Of a DNA stretch of 9,396 nt, positions 1-8,658 are shown piece by piece (positions within the stretch are counted from its first letter, which is position 1; each line of letters opens with the position of its first letter). Source of the DNA: Lysobacteraceae bacterium (lineage in GTDB: Bacteria > Pseudomonadota > Gammaproteobacteria > DSM-19610); the NCBI GenBank assembly GCA_020201295.1, contig JAIVHA010000152.1, positions 8,592 through 17,987 of the forward strand, read 5' to 3'. The position numbers and the translations under genes were made by a program. The notes under the pieces are model-generated. The model saw only the letters and a list, made by a program, of their open reading frames with translations. It did no database searches and was not told the origin of the DNA.

Positions 1-62
1 CTCACTCGATTGATCAGAACGCCCCGACCAGACCGACACAGCCCGGGCAGGCGATCGTCCTG

Positions 63-1403
63 TTAGTCCGCTTCGCAGAGGGTCCTGCGGAAGGATTCCT
101 CGTCGATGCGCGCACCCAGAAAAGCCGCAATGGTGCGCATGTCCTGCTCGGCATTCTCCAGGCAGGAGGTACCGCCAGGTGACGGAGTCATGTTGAAGAT
201 GGCGCCGATGCCGGTATCGATCTTGGCCTCGCCCATCAGCAGTTTCATGTTCGGCTTGTCGATGAGCTGCGGGCGGATGCCGCCCACCTTGTGGGCAAAC
301 TCCAGGTCACGATAGCGCAAGCCAGGCACGATCTTGCGCGCGTCACGCAGGAACAGCCATTTCCGGATGATGGGGATCTCGAACAGGATATTCTTGAGCA
401 TATAATTGCGGATATCCGGCACCTTGAACAGGTCCCAGAGCACCCGTGCCACGCGTCGGTCGAAGCGGAACACGCGCAGAAAATCGGGCAGCGTACGGTA
501 ATTATAGCGCTCCAGGATGGGCAGGATCAGCGCCGTGGGTCCGAAGCGGGTCTTGCCCGGCACCTGCACGTCCGGATCACCGTGGATGGCGGCAAAGGGG
601 AGCTTGTCGTTCTGTACCGTGTAGACCTTGCCGTTGAGGATCTGTGGCGTGAAATAGTAACTGCCGGCCACCGGCAGGCAGGAATAATCCAGACCATAGC
701 CGAGATCCTGGGCCAGCTTCAGACTGTGGCCGCCGGCGCAAACCACCAGGGAGCGGCTCCGAAAGCAGGCACTGGCGGTCTCCACCAGGAAGCAACCGTC
801 CTCGATATGAATACGTTGCACCTGCTGGTTATAACGCACATCGATGGCCTTGCCATCGATGTGCTGCGCCTGGCGCACGAAAGAACGTGCTGCCGCTTCG
901 AAATCCACCGCCGTGTATTCGTCGGAGGAGCCCAGTGCCAGCAACTCCTCCTGACGCAGCTTGCCATCGGGACCCGTGGCCACGGTGGGCTCGATACGGG
1001 CGATGGCCTTCAGGTCCAGCAACCGCAGGCGCGGGTAATGGGGGCTGAGCTGAGTAAAACGTTCGCGCAGCAGCGCACACTCGTGCGCACCCACCCCCAG
1101 CACCATCTTCGGGTACCTGAAGATCAAGTGGTCCTTGTCGGGCTGGCCGAGGCAATAACGCGCCAGCATTGCGGCGGCCCGCTGTACCTTGAGGGCCTTT
1201 TCCAGGCTGTAATTGGTCTCGATGTCCCCGCAGTGCAGTGTCTGGCTGTTATTGCTGGCCAATGAATTGACCCGCGCGGGCGCAGCGTACTTCTCCAGCA
1301 AACCGATGGACTGGATATCCGTAAAACTGGCCGTCTGATACAGCAACGCGGCGCCGGTGATGCCACCGCCGATGATCAGCAGGTCGTAGACTTCATTACT
1401 CAT
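63..1403 (-). CDS. FAD-dependent oxidoreductase, malate:quinone oxidoreductase-like
   Basis: A 446-residue protein with an N-terminal Rossmann FAD-binding motif, LLIIGGGITGAAL (about residues 8-20), and an acidic residue (E37) where the second strand should bind the FAD ribose. The segment after it (about 44-66, containing SNNSQTLHCGDIETNY) and the C-terminal SPGG turn (408-411) resemble the malate:quinone oxidoreductase / L-2-hydroxyglutarate oxidase branch of the DAO fold. Members of this branch pass electrons from 2-hydroxyacids to FAD and then to quinone, as peripheral membrane enzymes. No signal peptide or membrane helix is evident. It is somewhat shorter than classical Mqo (about 490-550 residues), so malate as substrate is an inference. 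The ATG at 1401-1403 has only a weak upstream GGA. It begins 30 bases after the pyruvate kinase stop on the same strand, so co-transcription is likely. The assignment as an FAD oxidoreductase is firm; the exact substrate is not. Confidence 0.8.
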   Translation of the reverse strand: MSNEVYDLLIIGGGITGAALLYQTASFTDIQSIGLLEKYAAPARVNSLASNNSQTLHCGDIETNYSLEKALKVQRAAAMLARYCLGQPDKDHLIFRYPKMVLGVGAHECALLRERFTQLSPHYPRLRLLDLKAIARIEPTVATGPDGKLRQEELLALGSSDEYTAVDFEAAARSFVRQAQHIDGKAIDVRYNQQVQRIHIEDGCFLVETASACFRSRSLVVCAGGHSLKLAQDLGYGLDYSCLPVAGSYYFTPQILNGKVYTVQNDKLPFAAIHGDPDVQVPGKTRFGPTALILPILERYNYRTLPDFLRVFRFDRRVARVLWDLFKVPDIRNYMLKNILFEIPIIRKWLFLRDARKIVPGLRYRDLEFAHKVGGIRPQLIDKPNMKLLMGEAKIDTGIGAIFNMTPSPGGTSCLENAEQDMRTIAAFLGARIDEESFRRTLCEAD

Positions 1404-1433
1404 GGTTCATATCCAGGGTAAGCCTATGCGCAA

Positions 1434-2921
1434 TCAGAGGTGCAACACCTTCATGGACGGCTCGTTGCGGGCCGGATCGTCATGGAAGCCGGCCACCAGC
1501 AACACGTCGTGCCCGGCCTTTCCCAGGTGGCAGCAACTGGCGATATGATGACACATTCGCCGCCAGTCCTGGGTCTCCTCCTCGGTGGATTGCACGGGCA
1601 CGATGCCCCAGTGCAGGGCCAGCAGGCGGCATACGGAAGCCTTGGCGCAGACACCAACCGTGGGGGAAACTGGCCGGTGCGCCGCCACGATGCGCGCCGT
1701 GGTGCCGGTGCGGGTCGGCACCACGATGGCCTCGATCTCCAGGTCGCGGGTCAATTGCATGGCGGCGTGGGCCATGGATTCGCGCAAGAGGTACACCTTG
1801 TTGCTGCGATCGGCGGTGGGCTCCGGGGCGAAGCAACCCTGTTCCCATTGGTGCCGCTCCACCTCGCGCAACACCCGGTCCATGGTCTCCACGGCCCGCA
1901 AGGGATATTTCCCGGCAGCCGTCTCGCCGGACAGCATGACGGCATCGGCACTCATCAGGGCCGCATTGGCCACATCGCCCACCTCGGCGCGGGTGGCCGT
2001 GGGTTGGTCGATCATGGACTCCAGCATCTGGGTCGCTACAATCACCGGTACCGATTGCTGGCGCGCCTTTTCCACCAGCTCCCGCTGGATGAGCGGAACC
2101 TGCTCAGCGGGCAGTTCGATGCCGAGATCGCCACGGGCGATCATGATGCCGTAGGAGTGCACCAGTATCTCGTCGATATTGGCCACCGCCTCCGGACGCT
2201 CGATCTTGCTGATCACCGGGATCAGCCGGCCCTGCCCCTGCAGGAACCGCTTCAGGCGCTTGAGGTCGGCGGCTCCGCGCACGAAACTCAGGGCCAGAAA
2301 ATCGATCTCCAGTTCCACCGCCAGGGCCGCGTCCTCCCGGTCCTTGGCACTGAAGGCCGGCGCGGACACCCGCGAATCGGGCAGGTTCATGCCCTTGTGG
2401 TCGGACAAGGGACCGCCGTGAATCACCTTGCACTGGATATCCCGCCCCTCGACGGACTGCACCCGCAACTCCAGTCGGCCATCATCCAGCAGAATACGCT
2501 CACCACGGCGCACATCGCGGTGCAGCTGGCGGTACTGGGAAGGAATCAGGCCGGGAGCACCCGTCACGGCCCGGGTGGTCACCAGTACCCGGCTGCCCCT
2601 GACAAGCTGGATGGCGCCCTGTTCGAAGCGCCCGGTGCGCAGCTTGGGTCCGCGCAAGTCCATGAGGATGGCCACATGGTGCCCCAGGCGGGCGGCGGTC
2701 TCCCGCACCAGGGTCACGGCGCGGCGATGGTGATCATGGCTGCCATGGGACAGGTTGAGACGGATCACATCGACCCCGGCAGCCAACAATTGCTCCACCA
2801 GGGCCGGGGATTCCGTGGCCGGCCCCAGGGTGGCGATGATCTTGGTACGCCGCCAATGCAGGGCCAGCGCCTTGCCCTCCAGAACCTTTTCACCCATCAT
2901 CCTGCCCCGGCCAAGTACCAT
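1434..2921 (-). CDS. pyk: Pyruvate kinase
   Basis: Pyruvate kinase converts phosphoenolpyruvate and ADP to pyruvate and ATP, the last step of glycolysis, in the cytoplasm. The frame gives 495 residues, close to the usual 470-480 plus a short N-terminal extension. Visible family motifs, numbered from the 2921 start: RTKIIATLGPAT at 25-36; RLNLSHG at 54-60, supplying active-site Arg54, Asn56 and Ser58; DLRGPKLRTG at 88-97; the signature IPVISKIERPEAV at 234-246 with catalytic Lys239 and metal ligand Glu241; and ARGDLGIEL around 262-270 with metal ligand Asp265. The C-terminal allosteric-type domain is present. The start is uncertain: the ATG at 2919-2921 has no Shine-Dalgarno, while tandem ATGs at 2898-2900 and 2895-2897 follow a purine-rich GGGGCAGG and would give a length nearer the family norm. 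It lies upstream of the Mqo-like gene and divergent from the receiver-TPR gene. Confidence 0.97.
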   Translation of the reverse strand: MVLGRGRMMGEKVLEGKALALHWRRTKIIATLGPATESPALVEQLLAAGVDVIRLNLSHGSHDHHRRAVTLVRETAARLGHHVAILMDLRGPKLRTGRFEQGAIQLVRGSRVLVTTRAVTGAPGLIPSQYRQLHRDVRRGERILLDDGRLELRVQSVEGRDIQCKVIHGGPLSDHKGMNLPDSRVSAPAFSAKDREDAALAVELEIDFLALSFVRGAADLKRLKRFLQGQGRLIPVISKIERPEAVANIDEILVHSYGIMIARGDLGIELPAEQVPLIQRELVEKARQQSVPVIVATQMLESMIDQPTATRAEVGDVANAALMSADAVMLSGETAAGKYPLRAVETMDRVLREVERHQWEQGCFAPEPTADRSNKVYLLRESMAHAAMQLTRDLEIEAIVVPTRTGTTARIVAAHRPVSPTVGVCAKASVCRLLALHWGIVPVQSTEEETQDWRRMCHHIASCCHLGKAGHDVLLVAGFHDDPARNEPSMKVLHL

Positions 2922-3047
2922 ACGAAAAACGCGGCTAAACAGGTCGAATGATACACCAGGCCGTCTGTAAATATCTCCGTACGCTACAGCTTCCGGTCAC
3001 CGGGCCGACATGCGGATACGTTCGCTTCAAAATCCTTGAGGTAAGGC
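2922..3047. promoter_or_regulatory. Divergent intergenic region
   Basis: These 126 bases separate divergently read pyk and the receiver-TPR gene, so promoters in both directions are expected here. I do not see a convincing -35/-10 pair for either. A short perfect palindrome, CCGGT-C-ACCGG, lies at 2993-3003, about 45 bases before the receiver-TPR start, and could be an operator or chance in GC-rich DNA. The region is locally more AT-rich around 2965-2977. The receiver-TPR gene has a clear Shine-Dalgarno GAGG at 3038-3041. Confidence 0.35.
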
Positions 3048-4256
3048 ATGGCCCTCTGGAACCTGTCCGGAAAACGCATTCTCATCGTCGATGACTTTCC
3101 GGACATGCGCTCGCTCATGCGTGGCATGGTGATGGCCTTCGGCGCCCAGCAAGTGGAACAGGCCCGCAACGGCGAGGAAGCGATTGAGCTGCTGACGCGC
3201 GGCCGATTCGATATCGTGCTCTGCGACTACAATCTGGGTGAGGGCAAAGATGGCCAGCAAGTGCTGGAAGAAGCCAAGCACCGTGAATTACTGCCCTTCA
3301 CCACCGCCTTCATCATGGTGACTGCGGAAAACACCACCCAGATGGTCATGGGTGCCCTGGAACACCAGCCCGACGCCTACCTGTCCAAGCCGGTCACCAA
3401 GTCGGTTCTGCAGGTGCGATTGCAGAAACTCCTCGAGAAAAAGGATGTCTTCCGGACCATCAACCGTAGCCTGGACAAGGGCCAGCCCGGTAAGGCCCTG
3501 GCTCTGATCGACGAGCAGTTGGCCCTGAACAGCCGCTACCGCTTCGATCTGTTGAAGATGAAAAGCGACCTGCTGCTGCGCCTGAGCCACTACGAGGAAG
3601 CCGAAACCCTATGTAACGCCGTGCTCGAGGAACGTGAACTGTCCTGGGTGCTGTTCGACCTCGGACGGATTCATTTTCACCGTGAGCAATTCACCGAAGC
3701 CTGCCAGCGCTTTGCCAGCCTGATCGATCAGAACCAGGCATTCGTGGCTGCCTATGACTGGCTGGCGCGGGCACAGGAACGCATGGGGAACCTGGGCGAG
3801 GCACAGAAAACCCTGCTAACGGCGGTCGAACGCTCGGGAAAATCCCTGCTTCGGCAACGTGCGCTGGGCGAGATATCCCAACGCAACCAGGACTACGCCG
3901 TGGCGGAGTCGGCGCGCCGCAAGGCCGTGCGCATCGGCAAGACGTCCGCCCTGCGCCAGGCCAGCGACTACACGGAACTGGCCAAGGTGCTGGTGGGGAA
4001 CGATTCCGCCAAGGAGGCACTGAAAGTCGCCGATGCCATCAAGCATGTGTTCCCCAATGACCCCCAGGCCGCGCTCGGCGCCACCGTGGTGGAAAGCCAT
4101 ATCCAGGCAAGGCACTGGTGGAAAAAACCAGTGGTGAAATCGTCCGTATCAACAACCAGGGGGTCAAACTGCTCAAGGAAGGCAAGGCCGGGGAAGCCGT
4201 CGAGCTGTTCCAGCAGGCGGTCCGGGGCATGCCCCGCAATCCCATCGTCAACCTGA
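3048..4256 (+). CDS. CheY-like receiver domain fused to TPR repeats (frameshifted C-terminus)
   Basis: Residues 1-125 form a response-regulator receiver domain. The acidic pocket is D15/D16 in ILIVDDFPD, the phospho-acceptor is D60 in VLCDYNLG, and the switch residues are T92 in IMVTAEN and K114-P115 in YLSKP, so phosphorylation should be possible. Residues from about 160 to 350 are a helical array of TPR-type repeats (for example SHYEEAETLCNAVLEE), a protein-interaction scaffold. No DNA-binding or enzymatic output domain is visible, so the phosphorylated protein probably acts through binding partners in the cytoplasm. The ATG at 3048 has GAGG six bases upstream. Residues after about 353 turn basic and serine-rich, lose TPR character and stop at 4256, while a TPR-like continuation runs in the -1 frame to 4423. 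A one-base deletion near 4104-4121 best explains this; the intact protein would be about 458 residues. The histidine kinase at 4623 is the likely partner. Confidence 0.88.
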   Translation: MALWNLSGKRILIVDDFPDMRSLMRGMVMAFGAQQVEQARNGEEAIELLTRGRFDIVLCDYNLGEGKDGQQVLEEAKHRELLPFTTAFIMVTAENTTQMVMGALEHQPDAYLSKPVTKSVLQVRLQKLLEKKDVFRTINRSLDKGQPGKALALIDEQLALNSRYRFDLLKMKSDLLLRLSHYEEAETLCNAVLEERELSWVLFDLGRIHFHREQFTEACQRFASLIDQNQAFVAAYDWLARAQERMGNLGEAQKTLLTAVERSGKSLLRQRALGEISQRNQDYAVAESARRKAVRIGKTSALRQASDYTELAKVLVGNDSAKEALKVADAIKHVFPNDPQAALGATVVESHIQARHWWKKPVVKSSVSTTRGSNCSRKARPGKPSSCSSRRSGACPAIPSST

Positions 4257-4423
4257 ATACCGCCCAGTCGCTCATCACCCTGATGAGCGAGACCGAAGCC
4301 ACCCGACCCCGGCTGGAAGCCGCACTCGTCTGCCTGCAGGCCGCGCGGGACAGTACCCAGTACACCGAACTCCGCAACCGCCTGCTGGCAAAATGCCAGG
4401 GACTGGCGACCGCGCTGCAATAA
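4106..4423 (+). pseudogene. Displaced C-terminal TPR segment of the receiver-TPR gene
   Basis: In the frame one base behind the upstream reading frame, this stretch reads GKALVEKTSGEIVRINNQG, then a TPR-like helix pair with KEGKAGEAVELFQQAV, and ends in the TAA at 4421-4423. Its character (regular helices, Ala/Leu/Glu-rich) matches the repeats upstream, whereas the original frame over the same bases does not. It could start from a GTG at 4118-4120, giving 101 residues, but I see no good ribosome-binding site there, so I read it as the severed end of the 3048 gene rather than a separate protein. Alternatives are a sequencing or assembly error, or -1 ribosomal slippage at the six-A run at 4122-4127. 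Confidence 0.75.
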
Positions 4424-4437
4424 CGGGGAAATGCATG

Positions 4438-4581
4438 ATGGCCACGGAAGCACACGGAAATACGCGGAAAACAATCACAGGCTTGCATGATCGTACCGGG
4501 CTCGCAGGTAGCACCACGTTAATGTCATGAGCCCACGCATTCTCATGCTTTTCGTGTATTTCCGTGTGCTTCCGTGGCCAT
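4438..4581. repeat. Large imperfect palindromic (foldback) repeat element
   Basis: The outer arms 4438-4463 and 4556-4581 are perfect inverted copies over 26 bases (ATGGCCACGGAAGCACACGG and onward). They continue with one mismatch and one gap to 4471 and 4549. Inside, further inverted pairs line up: GCATGA at 4485-4490 with TCATGC at 4543-4548, and GGGCTC at 4498-4503 with GAGCCC at 4529-4534, leaving a loop of about 25 bases. The whole 144 bases can therefore fold as one long stem. No coding sequence is seen and no clear target-site duplication flanks it. It fills most of the gap between the regulator fragment and the kinase. It may be a MITE-like or REP-like dispersed element, and as RNA it could affect readthrough or message stability. 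It lacks the T-run of a simple intrinsic terminator. Confidence 0.85.
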
Positions 4582-4622
4582 AAACAAATCTCACCAGTAC
4601 CATCCAACATCAGGACAAGACC

Positions 4623-5315
4623 ATGCCCGAACAAGCCCCCTCCCTGGATTTCTCCCTCGTCCTTGCCAATACCGTCCATGACATGAAAAATTCCCTCAGC
4701 ATGGTGGTCGGCGCCCTGGACCAGATCACGGAACAGTGCGGTAATGCCGGCTGCGCATCACAGCCGATGTTCAGCCAGCTGCGCTATGAGGGCAAGCGGC
4801 TCAACAGCAACCTCATCCAGATCCTGACTCTGTACCGCATCGAGAGCGATCATTACTCCCTGAACATTTCCGAACAGGACGTCAGTGAACTGCTGGAGGA
4901 ATGCTACCTGGAGAATGAAGGCCTGCTGGCCCTCAAGGGTATCGAACTGGAAATGGATTGCGAAGAGGATCTGTTGTGCTTCCTCGATCGTGAGTTGATC
5001 AGCAGCATCCTCAACAGCGTGGTCAACAATGCCTTCAAGTACACTCGTGACCGGATCCGCATCGGCGCCCGCCGGGAAGACGGCTACACGGCGATATTCA
5101 TCGAGGAAAACGGCGGCGGATATCCCACCGCCATGTTGCACGGCGCCGGCCAGGCGCCCGGGGATATCGATATCCGCAATGCCAGCACCGGACTGGGATT
5201 GTATTTCACCGCCACCATCGCGCGCATGCACCACCACAAGGAGCGCCGCGGTTACATCACCACCACCAATGAGGGCATCGACGGCGGTGGTCGCTTTACC
5301 CTCTACCTTCCCTGA
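4623..5315 (+). CDS. Small soluble sensor histidine kinase
   Basis: A 230-residue protein with a minimal kinase core. The H-box is VHDMKNSLS with the probable phospho-accepting His19. A dimerisation helix pair extends to about residue 75. The N-box SVVNNAFKYT spans 132-141, the G1-like box EENGGGYP 161-168, and the G2 box STGLGLYFTATIARMH 187-202. The C-terminal GGGRFTLYLP is typical of the end of HATPase_c domains. There is no membrane segment, PAS or other sensor domain, so it is probably cytoplasmic and receives its signal through a partner. The G1 motif has Glu162 where the adenine-binding Asp of DxGxG usually sits, so ATP binding may be altered. The ATG at 4623 follows AGGA at 4612-4615. 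It lies downstream of the receiver-TPR gene on the same strand, its likely phosphorylation partner, separated by the foldback repeat. Confidence 0.88.
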   Translation: MPEQAPSLDFSLVLANTVHDMKNSLSMVVGALDQITEQCGNAGCASQPMFSQLRYEGKRLNSNLIQILTLYRIESDHYSLNISEQDVSELLEECYLENEGLLALKGIELEMDCEEDLLCFLDRELISSILNSVVNNAFKYTRDRIRIGARREDGYTAIFIEENGGGYPTAMLHGAGQAPGDIDIRNASTGLGLYFTATIARMHHHKERRGYITTTNEGIDGGGRFTLYLP

Positions 5316-5351
5316 GGCCTGGATCAGAGACAGTGGCCCGGGACATCGATC

Positions 5352-5618
5352 TCAAGCCCCGCCCTGTTTGGTTGGAGGCCGATGTTCCATGTCGGTCTGG
5401 GCATCCAGCTGCCGCAGGGCCATCAGCACCTCGTCCAACAGGTCCGGCGGCCCTCCGCCCATGTTTTCATCCTCGGCCACTTCGAGTTCGCGCGCGTCAT
5501 ACTCCCAGCGGCGCAGCACCTTGATCTTTTCTTCGCGGTCGAGATTCCGGTCATCCAGTACCTCGGCCGGCGCATGGTAGTGGCCGGCCGGATCCAGCAT
5601 TGCCTGTTCGAGGTCCAT
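5352..5618 (-). CDS. Small conserved-type protein of unknown function
   Basis: An 88-residue acidic protein beginning MDLEQAMLDPAGHYHAPAEV, with a central charged helix containing REEKIKVLRRWEYDAREL and an acidic stretch VAEDENM followed by GGGPPDLLDEVLMALRQL. I recall similar short proteins, with an xLEQAxLDP start and a KIxxLRRWEYDAxEL core, as hypothetical proteins in gammaproteobacteria; no function is known to me. The start at 5616-5618 is chosen because GGGAGAAGG lies just upstream and the recalled relatives start at this Met. An ATG 21 bases earlier (5637-5639), with AAGGA before it, would add seven residues. There are no cysteines, membrane segments or signal peptide. It is convergent with the kinase gene and 140 bases downstream of the hydrogenase large subunit on the same strand, so it could be a last operon gene or separately transcribed. 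Confidence 0.75.
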   Translation of the reverse strand: MDLEQAMLDPAGHYHAPAEVLDDRNLDREEKIKVLRRWEYDARELEVAEDENMGGGPPDLLDEVLMALRQLDAQTDMEHRPPTKQGGA

Positions 5619-5758
5619 AAACCTTCTCCCAAGTAGCATCAGTCCTTACAAACCATAGACGATGAATGGCCGGGAGAGAACCGGGGAAAGTGGACGGGAT
5701 TTCGCCATCCCTACCGGCCGCCCACGGATGCGGACCGAGGTTTCGGCCAGAAAATGTC

Positions 5759-7368
<1,610 letters not shown>

Positions 7369-7372
<4 letters not shown>

Positions 7373-8658
7373 GCTTCAGCCCCCTTGCCGGCCTTGCTGT
7401 CATCCAGGTATTCCGCGAGCAGTTCGGTGAGGCTCAGCACCTCCACCTCCATGCCATATTCCTCCAGCCCTTCCTCCAGCATGTTGCGGCAGGTGGAGCA
7501 AGTGGTGACCATGGCCTTCGCGCCAATGCTGTCGAGCTGGCTCTTCTTGCGGCTGAAGACCTTTAGGCGCAGCGGCTCCGCGCGCTCGTTGGTGCTTACT
7601 CCGCCACCGCCGCCACAGCACCAGTTCCACACCCCGGCATCGGGCATTTCCACAAAGTTCTCGGTACACAGGTCCAGCAGCCGGCGCGGCTGTTCCACCA
7701 CGCCACCGCGGCGCACCATCTGGCAGGGATCGTGGAAGGTGAGCTTCATATCTTCCTTGCTGTCATCCAGGTGCAGGCGGCCCTGGGCGCGGAACTCGTC
7801 CAGCACCTCGACGATGTGTTTCACCTCGAATCCATAGGCTTGACCGATGAGGTTGGGCCCTTCCCAGCGAATGGCGGTATAGGCATGTCCGCATTCCGGG
7901 CTGATGACCGTTTTCACCCCCAGCTTCTCCGCCACATCCACCACCCGCTGCACCAGCTGGCGGGCGATATCCGAGGAACCCATCTGGATGCCCGTGTTGG
8001 TGGCCTCGAAGGCCTCGGTGGAGATGGTCCAGGTGGCACCGGCATGGTCCATGACCTTGGCCACGGCACCGATGAATTCATGGAACTGCATGATCTCCGC
8101 CGAGGACAGCATCAGCAGGTACTCCACGCCGGGCTTGTCCAGCTCGATGTCGCTGCCGCTGGCCTTGGCCTCCGAGGCCACCATCTTTCTCAGGGTCTCG
8201 GCCTTGATCCCCATGGGGCTGCCGATATTGACGGTACGAATGGCCGCTTCGGTCAGGCCTTCGGTGGCATGCCCGGACACGGCGAAACCCTCGCGCAGCT
8301 TGCGCACCATGTAGGCGATGTCGTTACCCACCGGGCAGACGGCGGAACAGCGCCCGCACAGGGTGCAGCTGTCGTACACCAGTTCCTGCCAGGCGTCCAG
8401 GTCCGCGTCCGTCAGGCGCTTGCTCAGCCCCAGCGTGGACATCAGCTTGCCCCAGAAGGTGTATTCCTGCCGCCAGACGCGGCGCAGGGGTTCCACCTTG
8501 TGGATGGGCGTGTACTTGGGATCGCCGGTCTCGGTATAGAACAGACAGGCATCGGCACAAAGACCACAGTGGACGCAGCTGTTGAAATAGGAGGCGATGG
8601 GGGCGTCGATCTGCTCCATCATGGCCTTGACGCCACGCTCCATATTCAGGGCACTCAT
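7369..8658 (-). CDS. isp2: Isp2, HdrD/DsrK-like iron-sulfur electron-transfer protein of the hydrogenase
   Basis: A 429-residue protein related to HdrD/DsrK (heterodisulfide reductase catalytic-type subunits). The N-terminus holds two [4Fe-4S] ferredoxin-type motifs: CVHCGLCADAC (Cys28, 31, 34, 38) and CTLCGRCSAVCP (Cys98, 101, 104, 108). The C-terminal half carries a CCG-type cluster motif: Cys312 in HDPC, Cys347-Cys348 in WCCGGGGG, and Cys387/Cys390 in TTCSTC. The first CCG half is reduced to a single cysteine in PECGHAY (256). It is expected to relay electrons between the hydrogenase small subunit and the cytochrome b Isp1 on the cytoplasmic or membrane side. No signal peptide is seen. Both ends overlap neighbours by four bases (ATGA), and AAGGGAG precedes the start, so translation is probably coupled. 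Its place between isp1 and hynL matches the hyn operon of Thiocapsa roseopersicina. Whether it also reduces disulfides or sulfur compounds is unknown. Confidence 0.93.

Noticed and set aside
291..1265. 324-codon plus-strand open frame opposite the FAD oxidoreductase
   Set aside because: It is a shadow of the oxidoreductase, which has a clear GGGITG motif and the right length for its family.
1440..2951. Long open frame opposite pyruvate kinase (503 codons)
   Set aside because: It is the antisense shadow of a clear pyruvate kinase. The product is His/Gly/Gln-rich low-quality sequence with no recognisable domain.
4438..4581. Foldback repeat as a CRISPR array or an intrinsic terminator
   Set aside because: There are only two inverted arms, not direct repeats with spacers, and no T-tract follows the stem.
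5162..5175. Perfect 14-base palindrome GGATATCGATATCC
   Set aside because: It lies inside the kinase coding region and is explained by the codons for Gly-Asp-Ile-Asp-Ile-Arg. There is no sign of a regulatory role.
5697..5712. Possible hairpin GGGAT...ATCCC after the hydrogenase operon
   Set aside because: The stem is only five base pairs and has no T-run, so it is not convincing as a terminator.
5640..5758. Possible small gene or RNA between the unknown protein and hynL
   Set aside because: I see no coding frame with a ribosome site and no RNA-gene structure; it appears to be a plain spacer.
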